Shown here: positions 21,319 to 31,756 of the stretch, piece by piece | How the letters are laid out: each line of letters opens with the position of its first letter | Position numbering within the stretch: the first letter of the stretch is position 1 | DNA from: an uncultured Methylophilaceae bacterium | GTDB taxonomy: Bacteria; Pseudomonadota; Gammaproteobacteria; Burkholderiales; Methylophilaceae | Direction of reading: 5' to 3' | Assembly: GCA_903899965.1 (NCBI GenBank) | Contig: CAIULB010000009.1 | Span: forward strand, 35,516-99,515 | DNA length: 64,000 nucleotides | Program-made: the position numbers and the translations under genes | Notes under the pieces: model-generated | The model's input: the letters and a program-made list of their open reading frames with translations, nothing else | What the model was told of the DNA's origin: nothing | Database searches by the model: none

Positions 21319-24300
21319 ATGTCCCAATCTATGCTAAGTTTGCGCGGTAGCGCGGCGCTATCGTCTTTTAGACTTCAAAAAATCCTTGCGAATTTAAGTC
21401 AATCTGCCCCTCAAATTAATGCGGTGCATGCTGATTTTTGGCATTTCGCTTGGAATGAAGGCGAGTTAACTGAAGCACAATTAGATACGCTGACAAAAAT
21501 TCTCACTTACGGTCCGCGTATGGCAGAAGAAGCGCCAGTAGGTGAGTTGTTTTTGGTGATTCCGCGTCCAGGTACGATTTCACCTTGGGCTTCACGTGCA
21601 ACTGATATTGCTAAGCATTGTGGCCTGGGAAGCATGCAACGTATTGAGCGTGGAATTGCTTATTACGTTAGTAAGAAAGATGGATCGGCTTTAACTGAGA
21701 CTGAAAAACAAGCAGTGAAAGCAGTCGTGCATGACCGCATGACGGAAGCTGTGTTTGGCAATATAGAAGATGCAGCTAAGCTTTATCACCAAGCAACACC
21801 AGCGCCTTTGTCTAGTGTAGATATTTTGGCTGGTGGCAAAGCTGCGCTTAATCAAGCGAACATGTACTTAGGCTTAGCGCTTTCACCAGATGAAGTGGAT
21901 TATCTCTTAGAAAACTTCACGCGTATTAATCGCAATCCAACCGACGTTGAGTTGATGATGTTTGCGCAGGCAAACTCAGAGCATTGTCGCCATAAGATTT
22001 TTAATGCGGATTGGGTTGTTGATGGCGTCGAGCAAGCGCAGTCATTGTTCGGCATGATTCGTAATACGCACAAATTAAATCCAGGTAGCACCGTCGTTGC
22101 CTATTCTGACAATGCCTCTATCGTTGCAGGCTCTGCCGGACAAAAAACTAAGCGCTTTTACCCGCAAGCAGGTGGCGCTTATGGTTTTATCGAAGAAGAA
22201 ATGCATTACTTGATGAAAGTAGAAACGCATAACCATCCAACCGCAATTTCTCCATTTGCTGGTGCTGCAACTGGTGCAGGCGGCGAGATTCGTGATGAGG
22301 GTGCAACCGGTAGCGGTTCTAAACCAAAGGCTGGTTTAACAGGCTTTTCGGTTTCTAATTTGAACATCCCTGGCTTTGAACAGCCTTGGGAAGGTTGTTA
22401 TGGCAAGCCTTCACGCACAGCTTCACCTTTGCAAATTATGATTGATGGCCCACTTGGCGGCGCGGCTTATAACAATGAATTTGGTCGGCCAAATATTGCG
22501 GGCTACTTCCGTACGTTTGAATTGGAAGCTGCGGGCGAAATGCGCGGCTATCACAAACCAATTATGTTAGCGGGTGGTGTGGGCAATATTTCTGCCAAAC
22601 ATTCTAAAAAGAACCCAATTCCAGCAGGTGCGTGCCTTATTCAATTAGGTGGTCCAGCGATGTTAATTGGCTTGGGTGGCGGTGCTGCTTCAAGTATGGA
22701 TACTGGTTCTAATGCGGAGAATTTGGACTTTGATTCAGTGCAACGTGGTAATCCAGAATTAGAGCGTCGGGCACAAGAAGTGATTGACCGTTGTTGGCAG
22801 TTAGGCGACAAGAACCCAATTTTAAGTATTCATGACGTTGGAGCTGGCGGTATCTCAAATGCATTCCCTGAACTGGTGAATGATGCGGGTGTGGGTGCTG
22901 TATTCCAATTGCGTGATGTGCATAACGAAGAGCCTGGTATGTCACCACGCGAGCTTTGGAGTAACGAAGCGCAAGAGCGTTATGTCATGGCAGTTTCAAA
23001 AGAAAACTTGGCTTTATTTGCTGAAATCTGTGAGCGCGAGCGCTGTCCTTTTGCGGTTGTGGGTGAAGCTACTGAAGAGCGACATTTAACGGTGGCTGAC
23101 AGCCATTTTGGCAACAAGCCTGTGGATATGGATTTATCTGTATTGCTTGGCAAACCGCCAAAAATGCTTCGGGATGTAAAGCATGCAACACGTACTTTGC
23201 CAGCATTTGACACAACAAAGATTGATTTAAAAGACGCGGCAAGTCGCGTGCTACGCCTTCCTGGTGTTGCTGATAAAACATTCCTCATTACCATTGGTGA
23301 TCGTTCTGTGACGGGTTTAATTGCTCGTGACCAAATGGTTGGTCCTTGGCAAGTGCCTGTGGCTGACGTGGCGGTAACGCTTGCGGGCTACCAAACTTAC
23401 CAAGGTGAAGCCTTTGCAATTGGTGAAAAAGCGCCTTTAGCCTTGATTGATGGTCCTGCGTCTGGCCGTATGGCGATTGGTGAATCAATCACCAATATTG
23501 CCGCAAGTTTAATTAACGATATTAGCGATTTGAAATTATCTGCAAACTGGATGGCGCCAGCTGGTCACCCTGGTGAAGATGCAGCGTTGTTTGATACGGT
23601 TAAAGCGGTTGGTATGGAGCTTTGTCCTGCGCTTGGTATTAGTATCCCTGTTGGTAAAGACTCCATGTCAATGAAGACGGTGTGGGATGATGCTGGCGAG
23701 AAAAAGGCCGTTACATCACCAATTTCATTGGTGGTCACAGCTTTTGCAGCTACCACAGATGCACGTAAAACACTCACTCCGCAATTAAGAACAGATCTTG
23801 GTGATACCAAGTTGATTTTGATTGATTTGGGCGCAGGTAAAAACCGCATGGGCGGTTCGGCTTTGGCGCAGGTCTATGGTGCGGTGGGTAACCAAGCACC
23901 AGATGTGGATGATGCGGCGCGTTTGAAAAATTTCTTTGGCGCAATTCAAAGTCTAAATTCTGACGGCAAATTACTTGCTTACCACGATCGTTCTGATGGT
24001 GGTCTATTCTCAACGGTTGTTGAAATGGCGTTTGCAGGTCATTGTGGTCTTGCTATCAATCTAGATGGCTTAGCTGGAGATGTGGCAAGTACGCTTTATA
24101 ACGAAGAGTTAGGCGCTGTGATTCAAGTGCGTGCTGCGGATGCGGATGCGATTGCAGCAAGCTTAAAACAAGCCTTGCCGAATTGTGCGCATGTGATAGG
24201 TGATGTTACAGCTGGCGAAGCTATTGCGATTAAGCAATCAGGCAAGGCTGTGTTTGAAGCATCCCGTGTTGACTTGCACCGTGCTTGGTCTGAAACTACT

Positions 24301-25221
24301 TACCAAATGCAAAAAATGCGTGATAACCCAGCTTGCGCGCAACAGGAATACGATCGTATCTTGGATAAAGCAGATGCTGGCTTGCATGCAAAATTAACAT
24401 TCGACCCAAGCGACAATATTTCTGCTTCATATATTGCGACTGGCGTACGTCCAAAAATGGCTATTTTGCGTGAGCAAGGTGTGAACGGCCAAACTGAAAT
24501 GGCAGCAGCTTTTGACCGCGCTGGTTTTGCCACTTACGACGTGCATATGAGTGACATTATTAGCGGCCGTGTCAGCTTGAAAGACTTCGCTGGATTCGTG
24601 GCTTGCGGTGGTTTTTCTTACGGTGACGTGTTGGGTGCGGGTGAGGGTTGGGCGAAGTCTATCTTATTTAACTCACGTGCTAGAGACGAGTTCTCAGCAT
24701 TCTTTGAGCGCCAAGATTCATTCTCGTTGGGCATCTGTAATGGTTGCCAAATGATGAGTAACTTACACAGCATTATTCCTGGCGCTGAGCAATGGCCGCA
24801 TTTTGTTCGTAACAAATCAGAACAGTTTGAAGCACGTTTTGCGATGGTGGAAGTGCAAGAGTCACCATCATTATTCTTTGCAGGCATGGCTGGAAGCCTC
24901 ATGCCGATTGCCGTTGCACATGGTGAAGGTTTTGCGGAATTTTCTTCAGAATCTGCTGTCAATAACGTTGTTGCAGATAAATTAGTGAGTATGAAGTTTG
25001 TAGATAATGCGGGCAATCCAACTGAAGTCTATCCATTTAATCCAAATGGATCGCCACAAGGGATTACTGGTTTAACTACTAAGGATGGGCGTTTTAGTAT
25101 TATGATGCCTCACCCAGAACGTGTTTTCCGTACTGTGCAAAACTCTTGGCATCCAGATGCTTGGGGCGAAGATGGCGCTTGGATACGTATGTTTAGAAAT
25201 GCAAGAAAGTTTATCAATTAA
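21319..25221 (+). CDS. purL: Phosphoribosylformylglycinamidine synthase (single-chain)
   Basis: 1300 aa; [42 protein letters not shown] and C-terminal class I amidotransferase [15 protein letters not shown]. Confidence 0.98.
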   Translation: MSQSMLSLRGSAALSSFRLQKILANLSQSAPQINAVHADFWHFAWNEGELTEAQLDTLTKILTYGPRMAEEAPVGELFLVIPRPGTISPWASRATDIAKHCGLGSMQRIERGIAYYVSKKDGSALTETEKQAVKAVVHDRMTEAVFGNIEDAAKLYHQATPAPLSSVDILAGGKAALNQANMYLGLALSPDEVDYLLENFTRINRNPTDVELMMFAQANSEHCRHKIFNADWVVDGVEQAQSLFGMIRNTHKLNPGSTVVAYSDNASIVAGSAGQKTKRFYPQAGGAYGFIEEEMHYLMKVETHNHPTAISPFAGAATGAGGEIRDEGATGSGSKPKAGLTGFSVSNLNIPGFEQPWEGCYGKPSRTASPLQIMIDGPLGGAAYNNEFGRPNIAGYFRTFELEAAGEMRGYHKPIMLAGGVGNISAKHSKKNPIPAGACLIQLGGPAMLIGLGGGAASSMDTGSNAENLDFDSVQRGNPELERRAQEVIDRCWQLGDKNPILSIHDVGAGGISNAFPELVNDAGVGAVFQLRDVHNEEPGMSPRELWSNEAQERYVMAVSKENLALFAEICERERCPFAVVGEATEERHLTVADSHFGNKPVDMDLSVLLGKPPKMLRDVKHATRTLPAFDTTKIDLKDAASRVLRLPGVADKTFLITIGDRSVTGLIARDQMVGPWQVPVADVAVTLAGYQTYQGEAFAIGEKAPLALIDGPASGRMAIGESITNIAASLINDISDLKLSANWMAPAGHPGEDAALFDTVKAVGMELCPALGISIPVGKDSMSMKTVWDDAGEKKAVTSPISLVVTAFAATTDARKTLTPQLRTDLGDTKLILIDLGAGKNRMGGSALAQVYGAVGNQAPDVDDAARLKNFFGAIQSLNSDGKLLAYHDRSDGGLFSTVVEMAFAGHCGLAINLDGLAGDVASTLYNEELGAVIQVRAADADAIAASLKQALPNCAHVIGDVTAGEAIAIKQSGKAVFEASRVDLHRAWSETTYQMQKMRDNPACAQQEYDRILDKADAGLHAKLTFDPSDNISASYIATGVRPKMAILREQGVNGQTEMAAAFDRAGFATYDVHMSDIISGRVSLKDFAGFVACGGFSYGDVLGAGEGWAKSILFNSRARDEFSAFFERQDSFSLGICNGCQMMSNLHSIIPGAEQWPHFVRNKSEQFEARFAMVEVQESPSLFFAGMAGSLMPIAVAHGEGFAEFSSESAVNNVVADKLVSMKFVDNAGNPTEVYPFNPNGSPQGITGLTTKDGRFSIMMPHPERVFRTVQNSWHPDAWGEDGAWIRMFRNARKFIN

Positions 25222-25249
25222 TTAAACCAAACCAGTTGGAGAGAAATAC

Positions 25250-25732
25250 ATGAAGATGATTAAAGCGTTATTGTTAGCAGCAATCTTACTTTTACCTGTT
25301 GCAGCATTCGCTATGGAAGGCGAGCAACAAGTTGAATATACACAAGCATTGCGTGATGGCAATGTGAAAATGGTTAAAAAATATTTAGATTCTGGTACCG
25401 ATGTAAACGAGAAGTTTTTTGCATGGTCAGCATTACAAATCGCTGCGAATCAAAACCAATTGGCCGTTGTGAAATTTTTAGTTGAACGTGGTGCTGAGGT
25501 GAATTACGTTCACCCAATGACTAAGATGTCTGCAGGTCAAATGGCTGCTTACGATGGTTACACAGAGTTGGTTAAATACCTTGGCTCAAAAGGCGCTGAT
25601 TGGAACTTGAAGCTTAAAGGTGATGTATCAATTCTTCGCGTAGTGCGTGATACAGGCAATACAAAGATGGTTGACCTTTTGATTTCAATGGGCGCTAAAG
25701 ATGACGGCTGTAAAGAAGAGAAATGTTTCTAA
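25250..25732 (+). CDS. Secreted ankyrin-repeat protein
   Basis: 160 aa; signal peptide MKMIKALLLAAILLLPVAAFA; ankyrin repeats (SALQIAANQNQLAVVKFLVERGAEVNYV; AGQMAAYDGYTELVKYLGSKGADWN); C-terminal CKEEKCF. Confidence 0.85.
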   Translation: MKMIKALLLAAILLLPVAAFAMEGEQQVEYTQALRDGNVKMVKKYLDSGTDVNEKFFAWSALQIAANQNQLAVVKFLVERGAEVNYVHPMTKMSAGQMAAYDGYTELVKYLGSKGADWNLKLKGDVSILRVVRDTGNTKMVDLLISMGAKDDGCKEEKCF

Positions 25733-25773
25733 TAAAGCCTTACAAAAGTATCTAGATGCTTTAATATGAATCC

Positions 25774-26154
25774 ATGAAGATTCAATTAAAGATTAGTCAA
25801 AAAGCCCACAATTCCCTATTGGTGTTTGCGGGCTTTTTTTTGCTTAGCGTAAATGCCCATGCTGATGAAAGTGAAGTCCCTAGCCCTCATATTCAAACGT
25901 TGGCTGCATCGTGTGCAGCTTGTCATGGCAGTCAAGGTAATAGCGTAGGTGGCACCTCTGTGCTTGCGGGTTTGGATGCCTCGCACTTTGTATTGCAGAT
26001 GACGGCCTTTAGAAATGGCAGTCGCAGTTCAACAGTTATGCATAGACACGCTAAAGGCTTAACGGTTGAAGAGATTAACGATTTAGCTGTTTATTTTGCA
26101 CAGCAAAAGCGCGTGACAGCAATTACTCCGCCAAATAAAAGATTGGCTGAATAG
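25774..26154 (+). CDS. Small periplasmic c-type cytochrome
   Basis: 126 aa; signal peptide ending SVNAHA; haem motif CAACHG; distal MTAFRNGSRSSTVMHRHAKGLTVEEINDLAVYFAQQK. Confidence 0.88.
   Translation: MKIQLKISQKAHNSLLVFAGFFLLSVNAHADESEVPSPHIQTLAASCAACHGSQGNSVGGTSVLAGLDASHFVLQMTAFRNGSRSSTVMHRHAKGLTVEEINDLAVYFAQQKRVTAITPPNKRLAE
25799..25841 (+). terminator. Terminator-like hairpin with T8 tract inside the cytochrome signal-peptide coding sequence
   Basis: AAAAAGCCCaCAA-ttccctattggtgt-TTGcGGGCTTTTTTTT. Confidence 0.55.
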
Positions 26155-26155
26155 C

Positions 26156-27418
26156 ATGGCGATAGATAGACGTGACTTTCTAAAAATCGCCGCATCAACG
26201 GCATTGGTTTCATTGCCCATGCTTTCTAAAGCTGCTACTCAAGCCAAAGGGCGAATTGTAGTGGTTGGAGGTGGCTATGCTGGCGCCACAGCCGCTAAGT
26301 ACTTACGTGATTGGAGCAATGGCGGCTTGGATGTTATCGTGGTTGAGCCACGCAGCCAATTCGTTTCATGCCCTTTGAGTAATTTAGTGCTGGGGGGTAA
26401 TAAAAATATTAACGACCTCACTTTTGGGTATGACCTGCTAAAAAGCAATCATGGTATTCAATGGGTTGCAGATGAAGTCGTTAGTATTGATGCCGCATCA
26501 CGTGTAGTTAAAATGAAGCAGGGTGAGCTCGCTTACGATAGGCTGGTGATTGCTCCTGGTATTGATTTTATGTACGAGCAACTGCCGATGTTGCAAAGCC
26601 CTCAATCTCAAGAAGTGGTGCCGCACGCTTGGAAAGCGGGCAAGCAAACGGTGAACTTGCGCAAACAGCTAGAAAGCATGAAAGACGGCGGGGTGTTTGT
26701 CATGAGCATTCCTAAAGCACCTTACCGTTGCCCGCCTGGGCCTTATGAGCGTGTTTGCCAAGTCGCTTTTTACTTAAAAAATCACAAGCCTAACTCTAAA
26801 GTTATTGTGCTCGATGCCAACGCAGAAATCATTTCTAAAAAAGGCCTATTCACCAAAGTGTGGGCTGAGATGTATGCCGGTATGATTGATTACCGTCCTA
26901 ATAGCAGTGTAGTAGATGTGGATGTCGCTACTAAAACGGTCAAAACAGAATTTGAGTCTGTGCAAGCCAATGTGCTAAATGTGATTCCGCCACAACGCGC
27001 TGGCAAAATCGCTCAAATTGTTGGCGCGGCAAATGTGGATAAGCGTTGGTGCGAAGTGGATTTTCTCACTTACGAATCTAAAATTATTTCTAACGTTCAT
27101 ATTATTGGTGACTCTGTTTCTGCTGCATTGCCAAAATCAGCGCACATGGCAACTTCTCAAGCCCGTGTTTGTGCCAATGCCATTGTTGCAATCATGGGCC
27201 AGCAAATGCCAGACGCATCTCCCGTATTTGCCAATACTTGTTATAGCTTTGTTTCTGACAAAATGGCGATGCACGTTGCCAATGTCTATCGCTATGACGC
27301 TACTAAGAAAATCATGGTGTCTGCCGAAGGTGGTGGGGTGTCAGATAAACCATCCGAGCTTGAAGGTAACTACGCACAGGCTTGGGCCAAAAATATCTGG
27401 TCAGATGTGCTGACTTAA
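26156..27418 (+). CDS. Flavocytochrome c sulfide dehydrogenase-like FAD subunit (FccB/SoxF family), Tat-exported
   Basis: Tat signal DRRDFLKIAASTALVSLP; FAD motif RIVVVGGGYAGATAAKYL; Cys-containing SQFVSCPLSNLVLGG, PYRCPPGPYERVCQVAFYL and NTCYSFVSDKMAMHVANVYR (FCSD flavin-binding C-terminal domain). Confidence 0.87.
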   Translation: MAIDRRDFLKIAASTALVSLPMLSKAATQAKGRIVVVGGGYAGATAAKYLRDWSNGGLDVIVVEPRSQFVSCPLSNLVLGGNKNINDLTFGYDLLKSNHGIQWVADEVVSIDAASRVVKMKQGELAYDRLVIAPGIDFMYEQLPMLQSPQSQEVVPHAWKAGKQTVNLRKQLESMKDGGVFVMSIPKAPYRCPPGPYERVCQVAFYLKNHKPNSKVIVLDANAEIISKKGLFTKVWAEMYAGMIDYRPNSSVVDVDVATKTVKTEFESVQANVLNVIPPQRAGKIAQIVGAANVDKRWCEVDFLTYESKIISNVHIIGDSVSAALPKSAHMATSQARVCANAIVAIMGQQMPDASPVFANTCYSFVSDKMAMHVANVYRYDATKKIMVSAEGGGVSDKPSELEGNYAQAWAKNIWSDVLT

Positions 27419-27454
27419 AGCGTTATATATTGGAAAGTGTTGTTGGAAATCATC

Positions 27455-28033
27455 ATGTTGAACTTCAAAAAAGCGCTATCTTCAGTAATCTTTTTTATAT
27501 TGAGTGGTGTAGTTTCAGCACATGAAATCGCGCCAACTAGCATTGCCGTTTATATTCAGGCCCAAGAGTACAATCACCAAATTATGCTGAGAAACTACTC
27601 TCAGGATTATTGGTATCGCCAAGGCCCAATGTTAGAGACTGCGGCGCATGATGTATTGGGTGCGGATTTTACTGGTGTGGATATGTGTGACGCACAGCCA
27701 GCGGATGCCAAAGTAGTGGTTTGGCTGCGTCCACGCATGTTTTACAACCCGCAAATGCAAACCTTTTATGGCAAAGTCATCGCCGTGACTTATACCGCCG
27801 ATGGCAAGCCATTAGCTAATTATGTGGGCGAAGCGACTAAGCGCGCTTTCTTTGATGTAAAAACCGAGCTTACTTTAAGTGATGTCTATCACGCGTCCAT
27901 GCAAGCGGTTTCAGCCAAAATGAAAGCAGATGGAAAGTTCCAAGCCGCGCTTAATGCCCCATCATTCTCATCGCCATGTGCAACCGTTAGCGTGTCGCCT
28001 GAGCCAAAAATTCAATTCATGTCATTTCAATAG
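27455..28033 (+). CDS. Secreted protein of unknown function
   Basis: Signal peptide MLNFKKALSSVIFFILSGVVSA; two Cys in the mature part; family not recognised; likely ATG start 27455 rather than GTG 27437. Confidence 0.7.
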   Translation: MLNFKKALSSVIFFILSGVVSAHEIAPTSIAVYIQAQEYNHQIMLRNYSQDYWYRQGPMLETAAHDVLGADFTGVDMCDAQPADAKVVVWLRPRMFYNPQMQTFYGKVIAVTYTADGKPLANYVGEATKRAFFDVKTELTLSDVYHASMQAVSAKMKADGKFQAALNAPSFSSPCATVSVSPEPKIQFMSFQ

Positions 28034-28041
28034 GGAGTTTT

Positions 28042-28901
28042 ATGCGTATTTCTAAATTATTATTGGCCTTGGTAGCGCTTATTTCTATCACTGCCCAAGC
28101 CCACGAAACCAAAAAAATTACAGGCCTAAAAATGCCTGAATCAGCCATTGCCGCAAAAGATGGCCGTGTGTTTGTTTCTGAAATCGGCGAATTTGGTAAA
28201 GACGGTGACGGCCAAATTACCGTGATTGATAAAAACGGCGAAGCTAAAGTATTTGCACAAGGCTTGTATGACCCGAAAGGCCTAGCGATTGTAGATAAAG
28301 ATTTGTATGTGGCTGACAACCACCGTGTGATTAAAATCACGCCCGATGGCAAAACTTCAGTGTTTGCCGCTGCAGAAGCTTTCCCTGATGCCCCACAATT
28401 TTTGAATGATTTAGAGTCCGATGCGGCAGGTAATATTTATGTCAGCGATAGTGGCGACTTAAAAGGCGTGGGTGGTGCAGTTTATAAAATCAACCCACAA
28501 GGTAAAGTGACGACCATTATCAATGGCAAACAAGATGCACGCGTATTAGCACCTAATGGCTTGCTCATGGGCAAAACACCAAACTGCATCATGGTGGTCG
28601 ATTTTGTGTCTGGCGTGTTATACCGCTTGGATATGAAGAAAAATACTTTGATTGAAGTCGCCACAAAGGCTTTGGCGGTGGCGATGGCATCGTAAAAGGT
28701 AAGAAAGGCCAGTTCTTTGTTAGCGATTGGAAAAACGGCAAAGTATTTAGCGTGAAGTTAGAAAAAGGCGCTGTAGCGAACGGCGAGCTAATTAAAGAAG
28801 GCTTTGCCGCAGCGGCAGATATTGCGCCTAGCTTAGATGGTAAGTTCTTGTTGGTGCCCGACATGAAGGCTGGTGAGTTGGTGTATTTGCCGGTACATTA
28901 A
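28042..28901 (+). pseudogene. SMP-30/gluconolactonase-like secreted beta-propeller, interrupted by a 1-nt frameshift
   Basis: ORF 28042-28695 ends ...IEVATKALAVAMAS*. The -1 frame continues GFGGGDGIVKGKKGQFFVSDWKNGKVFSVKLEKGAVANGELIKEGFAAAADIAPSLDGKFLLVPDMKAGELVYLPVH* to 28901. Confidence 0.85.
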
Positions 28902-28917
28902 ATCAAGGTTGTTCATT

Positions 28918-28947
28918 AAAAAAGGCCTTCATTTGAAGGCCTTTTTT
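28918..28947. terminator. Intrinsic terminator between the propeller gene and convergent ppiA
   Basis: AAAAAAGGCCTTCATTTGAAGGCCTTTTTT. Confidence 0.9.
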
Positions 28948-28963
28948 ATTAAGAAACAAAATA

Positions 28964-29533
28964 TTACTTTGTAGGTGTAACAACCGTTACTGACTCAATC
29001 AAAATCGTTTGCATCGGCACATCACCGCCATCGGTTGGCATTTTCGCAATGCGTTCAACCACGTCCATGCCTTTAACTACTTTACCGAACACGGTATAGC
29101 CCCAGCCACGTTCTGATTTTTCGGTGTGGTTTAAGAATGCGTTATTCGCTACATTAATAAAGAACTGTGATGAAGCTGAATGGGGGTCGTTGGTGCGTGC
29201 CATGGCAATGGTGCCGATGGTGTTTGCTAAACCATTATCTGCTTCGTTTTTAATTGGTGCGCGGGTGGTTTTTTCATTTAAGTTTTTATCCATGCCACCG
29301 CCTTGAATCATAAAGCCTGAAATCACGCGATGAAAAATCGTGCCTGTGTAAAAGCTGTCGTTGGCATATTTTACAAAGTTAGCTACGGTGTTTGGCGCTT
29401 TTTCTTGATTGAGTTCAACCACAATCACGCCTTTGTTGGTTTTGATTTCAACAGTAGGCTGAGCAAATGCGCTGATGCTTGTAGCGAGTAATGAAACTAA
29501 AGCGCATGAAAGTAGTAGTTTTTTCAATGACAT
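28964..29533 (-). CDS. ppiA: Periplasmic cyclophilin-type peptidyl-prolyl cis-trans isomerase
   Basis: Signal peptide MSLKKLLLSCALVSLLATSISAFA; FHRVISGFMIQGGGM and ASSQFFINVANNAFLNH. Confidence 0.95.
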   Translation of the reverse strand: MSLKKLLLSCALVSLLATSISAFAQPTVEIKTNKGVIVVELNQEKAPNTVANFVKYANDSFYTGTIFHRVISGFMIQGGGMDKNLNEKTTRAPIKNEADNGLANTIGTIAMARTNDPHSASSQFFINVANNAFLNHTEKSERGWGYTVFGKVVKGMDVVERIAKMPTDGGDVPMQTILIESVTVVTPTK

Positions 29534-29577
29534 GTTTAATCCTTTGATGAGTATGTAGTTTTAATAAAAGAGCTAAG

Positions 29578-30426
29578 TTAAATCGTAGAAAATAAATTAG
29601 CAATGCCGTCCAGCCCAACATGGTTAAGCGCATAGCTAGCTTGAGCTTGTACGATAGGCTTGGCATGGTAAGCAATGCCCGCTACCGCCACGCGCATCAT
29701 GGTTAAATCATTGGCGCCATCACCAATAGCAATCACTTGGTCTGGTGTTAAGCCTAATTCATCTCGTTTTTGTACTAGATAATCTGCTTTAGCTTGCCCA
29801 TCAACAATCTCACCAAGCACTTTGCCTGTAAGCTTGCCATCAATAATTTCAAGTGTATTGGATTCGGCATAGTCCAAGCCTAGCTTGGCTTTGACGTGGT
29901 TCGCAAAAAACTCGAAGCCGCCAGAAACGAGCAGGGTTTTAACGCCATTCGCTTTACAGGCATCTATCCAAACTTGGGCGCCGGGGTTGAGTTTAAGTCT
30001 TTCATCAATTACGCGTTGAAGCGCTGACTCATCTAAGCCATTGAGCAAGGCAACGCGGCGCGTGAGGCTTTCTTTAAACTCAATCTCGCCACGCATCGCG
30101 CTTTCGGTAATCTCAGCCACTTGCGGCTTGATGTTCATCATGTCAGCAATTTCATCAATGCATTCGATATTGATGAGCGTTGAGTCCATATCCATCACCG
30201 CGAGTTTAATATTTTTAAGTGTTTGCGTTTCTGGTACATAGGCGCAATCAATTTTCTCAGGGGCACAAAATGCTTTTACTGTCTCAGAAGCGGTTTCTTG
30301 ATGCGGCAAGTAATAAGCGTGCTCAGCAATCTGCATGAACTGTGCGCCTTGCTTGGCGTTGCTAAGTTGATGGATGTGCATCAAGTGGGGCAATTGTATG
30401 GATGAACCTTGAACAACTAAGCGCAT
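29578..30426 (-). CDS. serB: Phosphoserine phosphatase
   Basis: HAD motif KLAVMDMDSTLINIECIDEIADM; LLVSGGFEFFANHV and GDGANDLTMM. Confidence 0.96.
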   Translation of the reverse strand: MRLVVQGSSIQLPHLMHIHQLSNAKQGAQFMQIAEHAYYLPHQETASETVKAFCAPEKIDCAYVPETQTLKNIKLAVMDMDSTLINIECIDEIADMMNIKPQVAEITESAMRGEIEFKESLTRRVALLNGLDESALQRVIDERLKLNPGAQVWIDACKANGVKTLLVSGGFEFFANHVKAKLGLDYAESNTLEIIDGKLTGKVLGEIVDGQAKADYLVQKRDELGLTPDQVIAIGDGANDLTMMRVAVAGIAYHAKPIVQAQASYALNHVGLDGIANLFSTI

Positions 30427-30583
30427 AGTGAGTTTTGTAGAAAATGAAAAAAGTGAAGATATTATACATGGTCAAAGCGGTGTATTTATCATGCATTATT
30501 GTCGCCTTTTATCATCGGCATGCTGGCGTCTAGCGACGTTTTGCGCGAGAATGTCACTTTAAGCACAATCACACAATATCACC

Positions 30584-31747
30584 ATGAATTTGCATGAATT
30601 TCAGGCTAAACAATTACTTCAGCGCTATGGCCTAGCGGTACCCATCGGACAAGTCGTTCAATCAGCAGAAGCTGCCGCAGCGGCAACTAAAGAAATTGCT
30701 GGCGATGCTTGGGTCGTAAAAGCGCAAGTGCACGCAGGTGGTCGTGGCAAAGCAGGTGGCGTGAAGATTGTGAAATCAGCGAGTGAGGCGCAATCAGTTG
30801 CACACGGCTTGTTGGGCAAACATTTGGTGACTTACCAAAATGCGCCAGATGGTCAGCCTGTGCATCAATTATTGGTTGAGCAAACTTTGCCAATTGCACG
30901 TGAACTTTATTTATCTATTTTGGTAGATCGCACACTTGAGCGTGTGGTGATGGTGGCTTCGAGTGCCGGCGGTATGGACATTGAAGAAATTGCCGCAACG
31001 ACGCCTGAAAAAATTCTGCAAGAAGTTTGCGATCCATTAAACGGTTTGGTGGATTATCAAGCGCGTAATTTGGCATTTGCTTTGGATTTAGTGGGCGACC
31101 AAATTGCCGCATTCACCAAACTAGCAAAAGGCTTGTATAAATTATTCAAAGAGAATGATTTGGCTTTGCTTGAAATTAATCCTCTCATTGTGACTACCGA
31201 CGGTAAGTTGTTTGCCCTGGATTGCAAAATGAGCGTGGATGACAATGCGCTGTATCGCCAAAAATCATTGGCTGAGCAACGTGACTGGAGCCAAGACGAT
31301 GCGAAAGAAGCAGAGGCGCATCATGCAGGGCTTAATTACATCGCGCTTAACGGCAACATTGGCTGTATGGTCAACGGTGCTGGCCTGGCGATGGCGACGA
31401 TGGACTTGATTAAACTTCATGGCGGTGCGCCGGCTAACTTCTTGGATGTGGGCGGCGGCGCAACGGCTGAAACTGTGGCCAAAGCCTTTAAGATTATTTT
31501 GGCGGATAGCAACGTAAAAGCCATTTTAGTGAATATTTTTGGCGGCATTATGCGCTGCGACATTATTGCTGAGGGCATTATCACTGCCGTGAAAGAGGTC
31601 GGGATTAAGATTCCTGTGGTGGTGCGTTTGGAAGGAACAAATGTCGAATTAGGTCGCAAGATGTTGAGTGAGAGCGGCCTTTCAATTATTTCTGCTGCTG
31701 GGTTGACCGATGCGGCTAAACAAGCAGTTGCTGCAGTGAGCGCATAA
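30584..31747 (+). CDS. sucC: Succinate-CoA ligase (ADP-forming) beta subunit
   Basis: [33 protein letters not shown] and [20 protein letters not shown]. Confidence 0.94.
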   Translation: MNLHEFQAKQLLQRYGLAVPIGQVVQSAEAAAAATKEIAGDAWVVKAQVHAGGRGKAGGVKIVKSASEAQSVAHGLLGKHLVTYQNAPDGQPVHQLLVEQTLPIARELYLSILVDRTLERVVMVASSAGGMDIEEIAATTPEKILQEVCDPLNGLVDYQARNLAFALDLVGDQIAAFTKLAKGLYKLFKENDLALLEINPLIVTTDGKLFALDCKMSVDDNALYRQKSLAEQRDWSQDDAKEAEAHHAGLNYIALNGNIGCMVNGAGLAMATMDLIKLHGGAPANFLDVGGGATAETVAKAFKIILADSNVKAILVNIFGGIMRCDIIAEGIITAVKEVGIKIPVVVRLEGTNVELGRKMLSESGLSIISAAGLTDAAKQAVAAVSA

Positions 31748-31756
31748 GGTTAGAGC

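Noticed and set aside
21900-25016. Several 60-130-aa ORFs inside purL (e.g. 24618-25016 minus, 22980-23294 minus)
   Set aside because: Shadow ORFs of a 1300-codon gene; no independent start context or protein signature.
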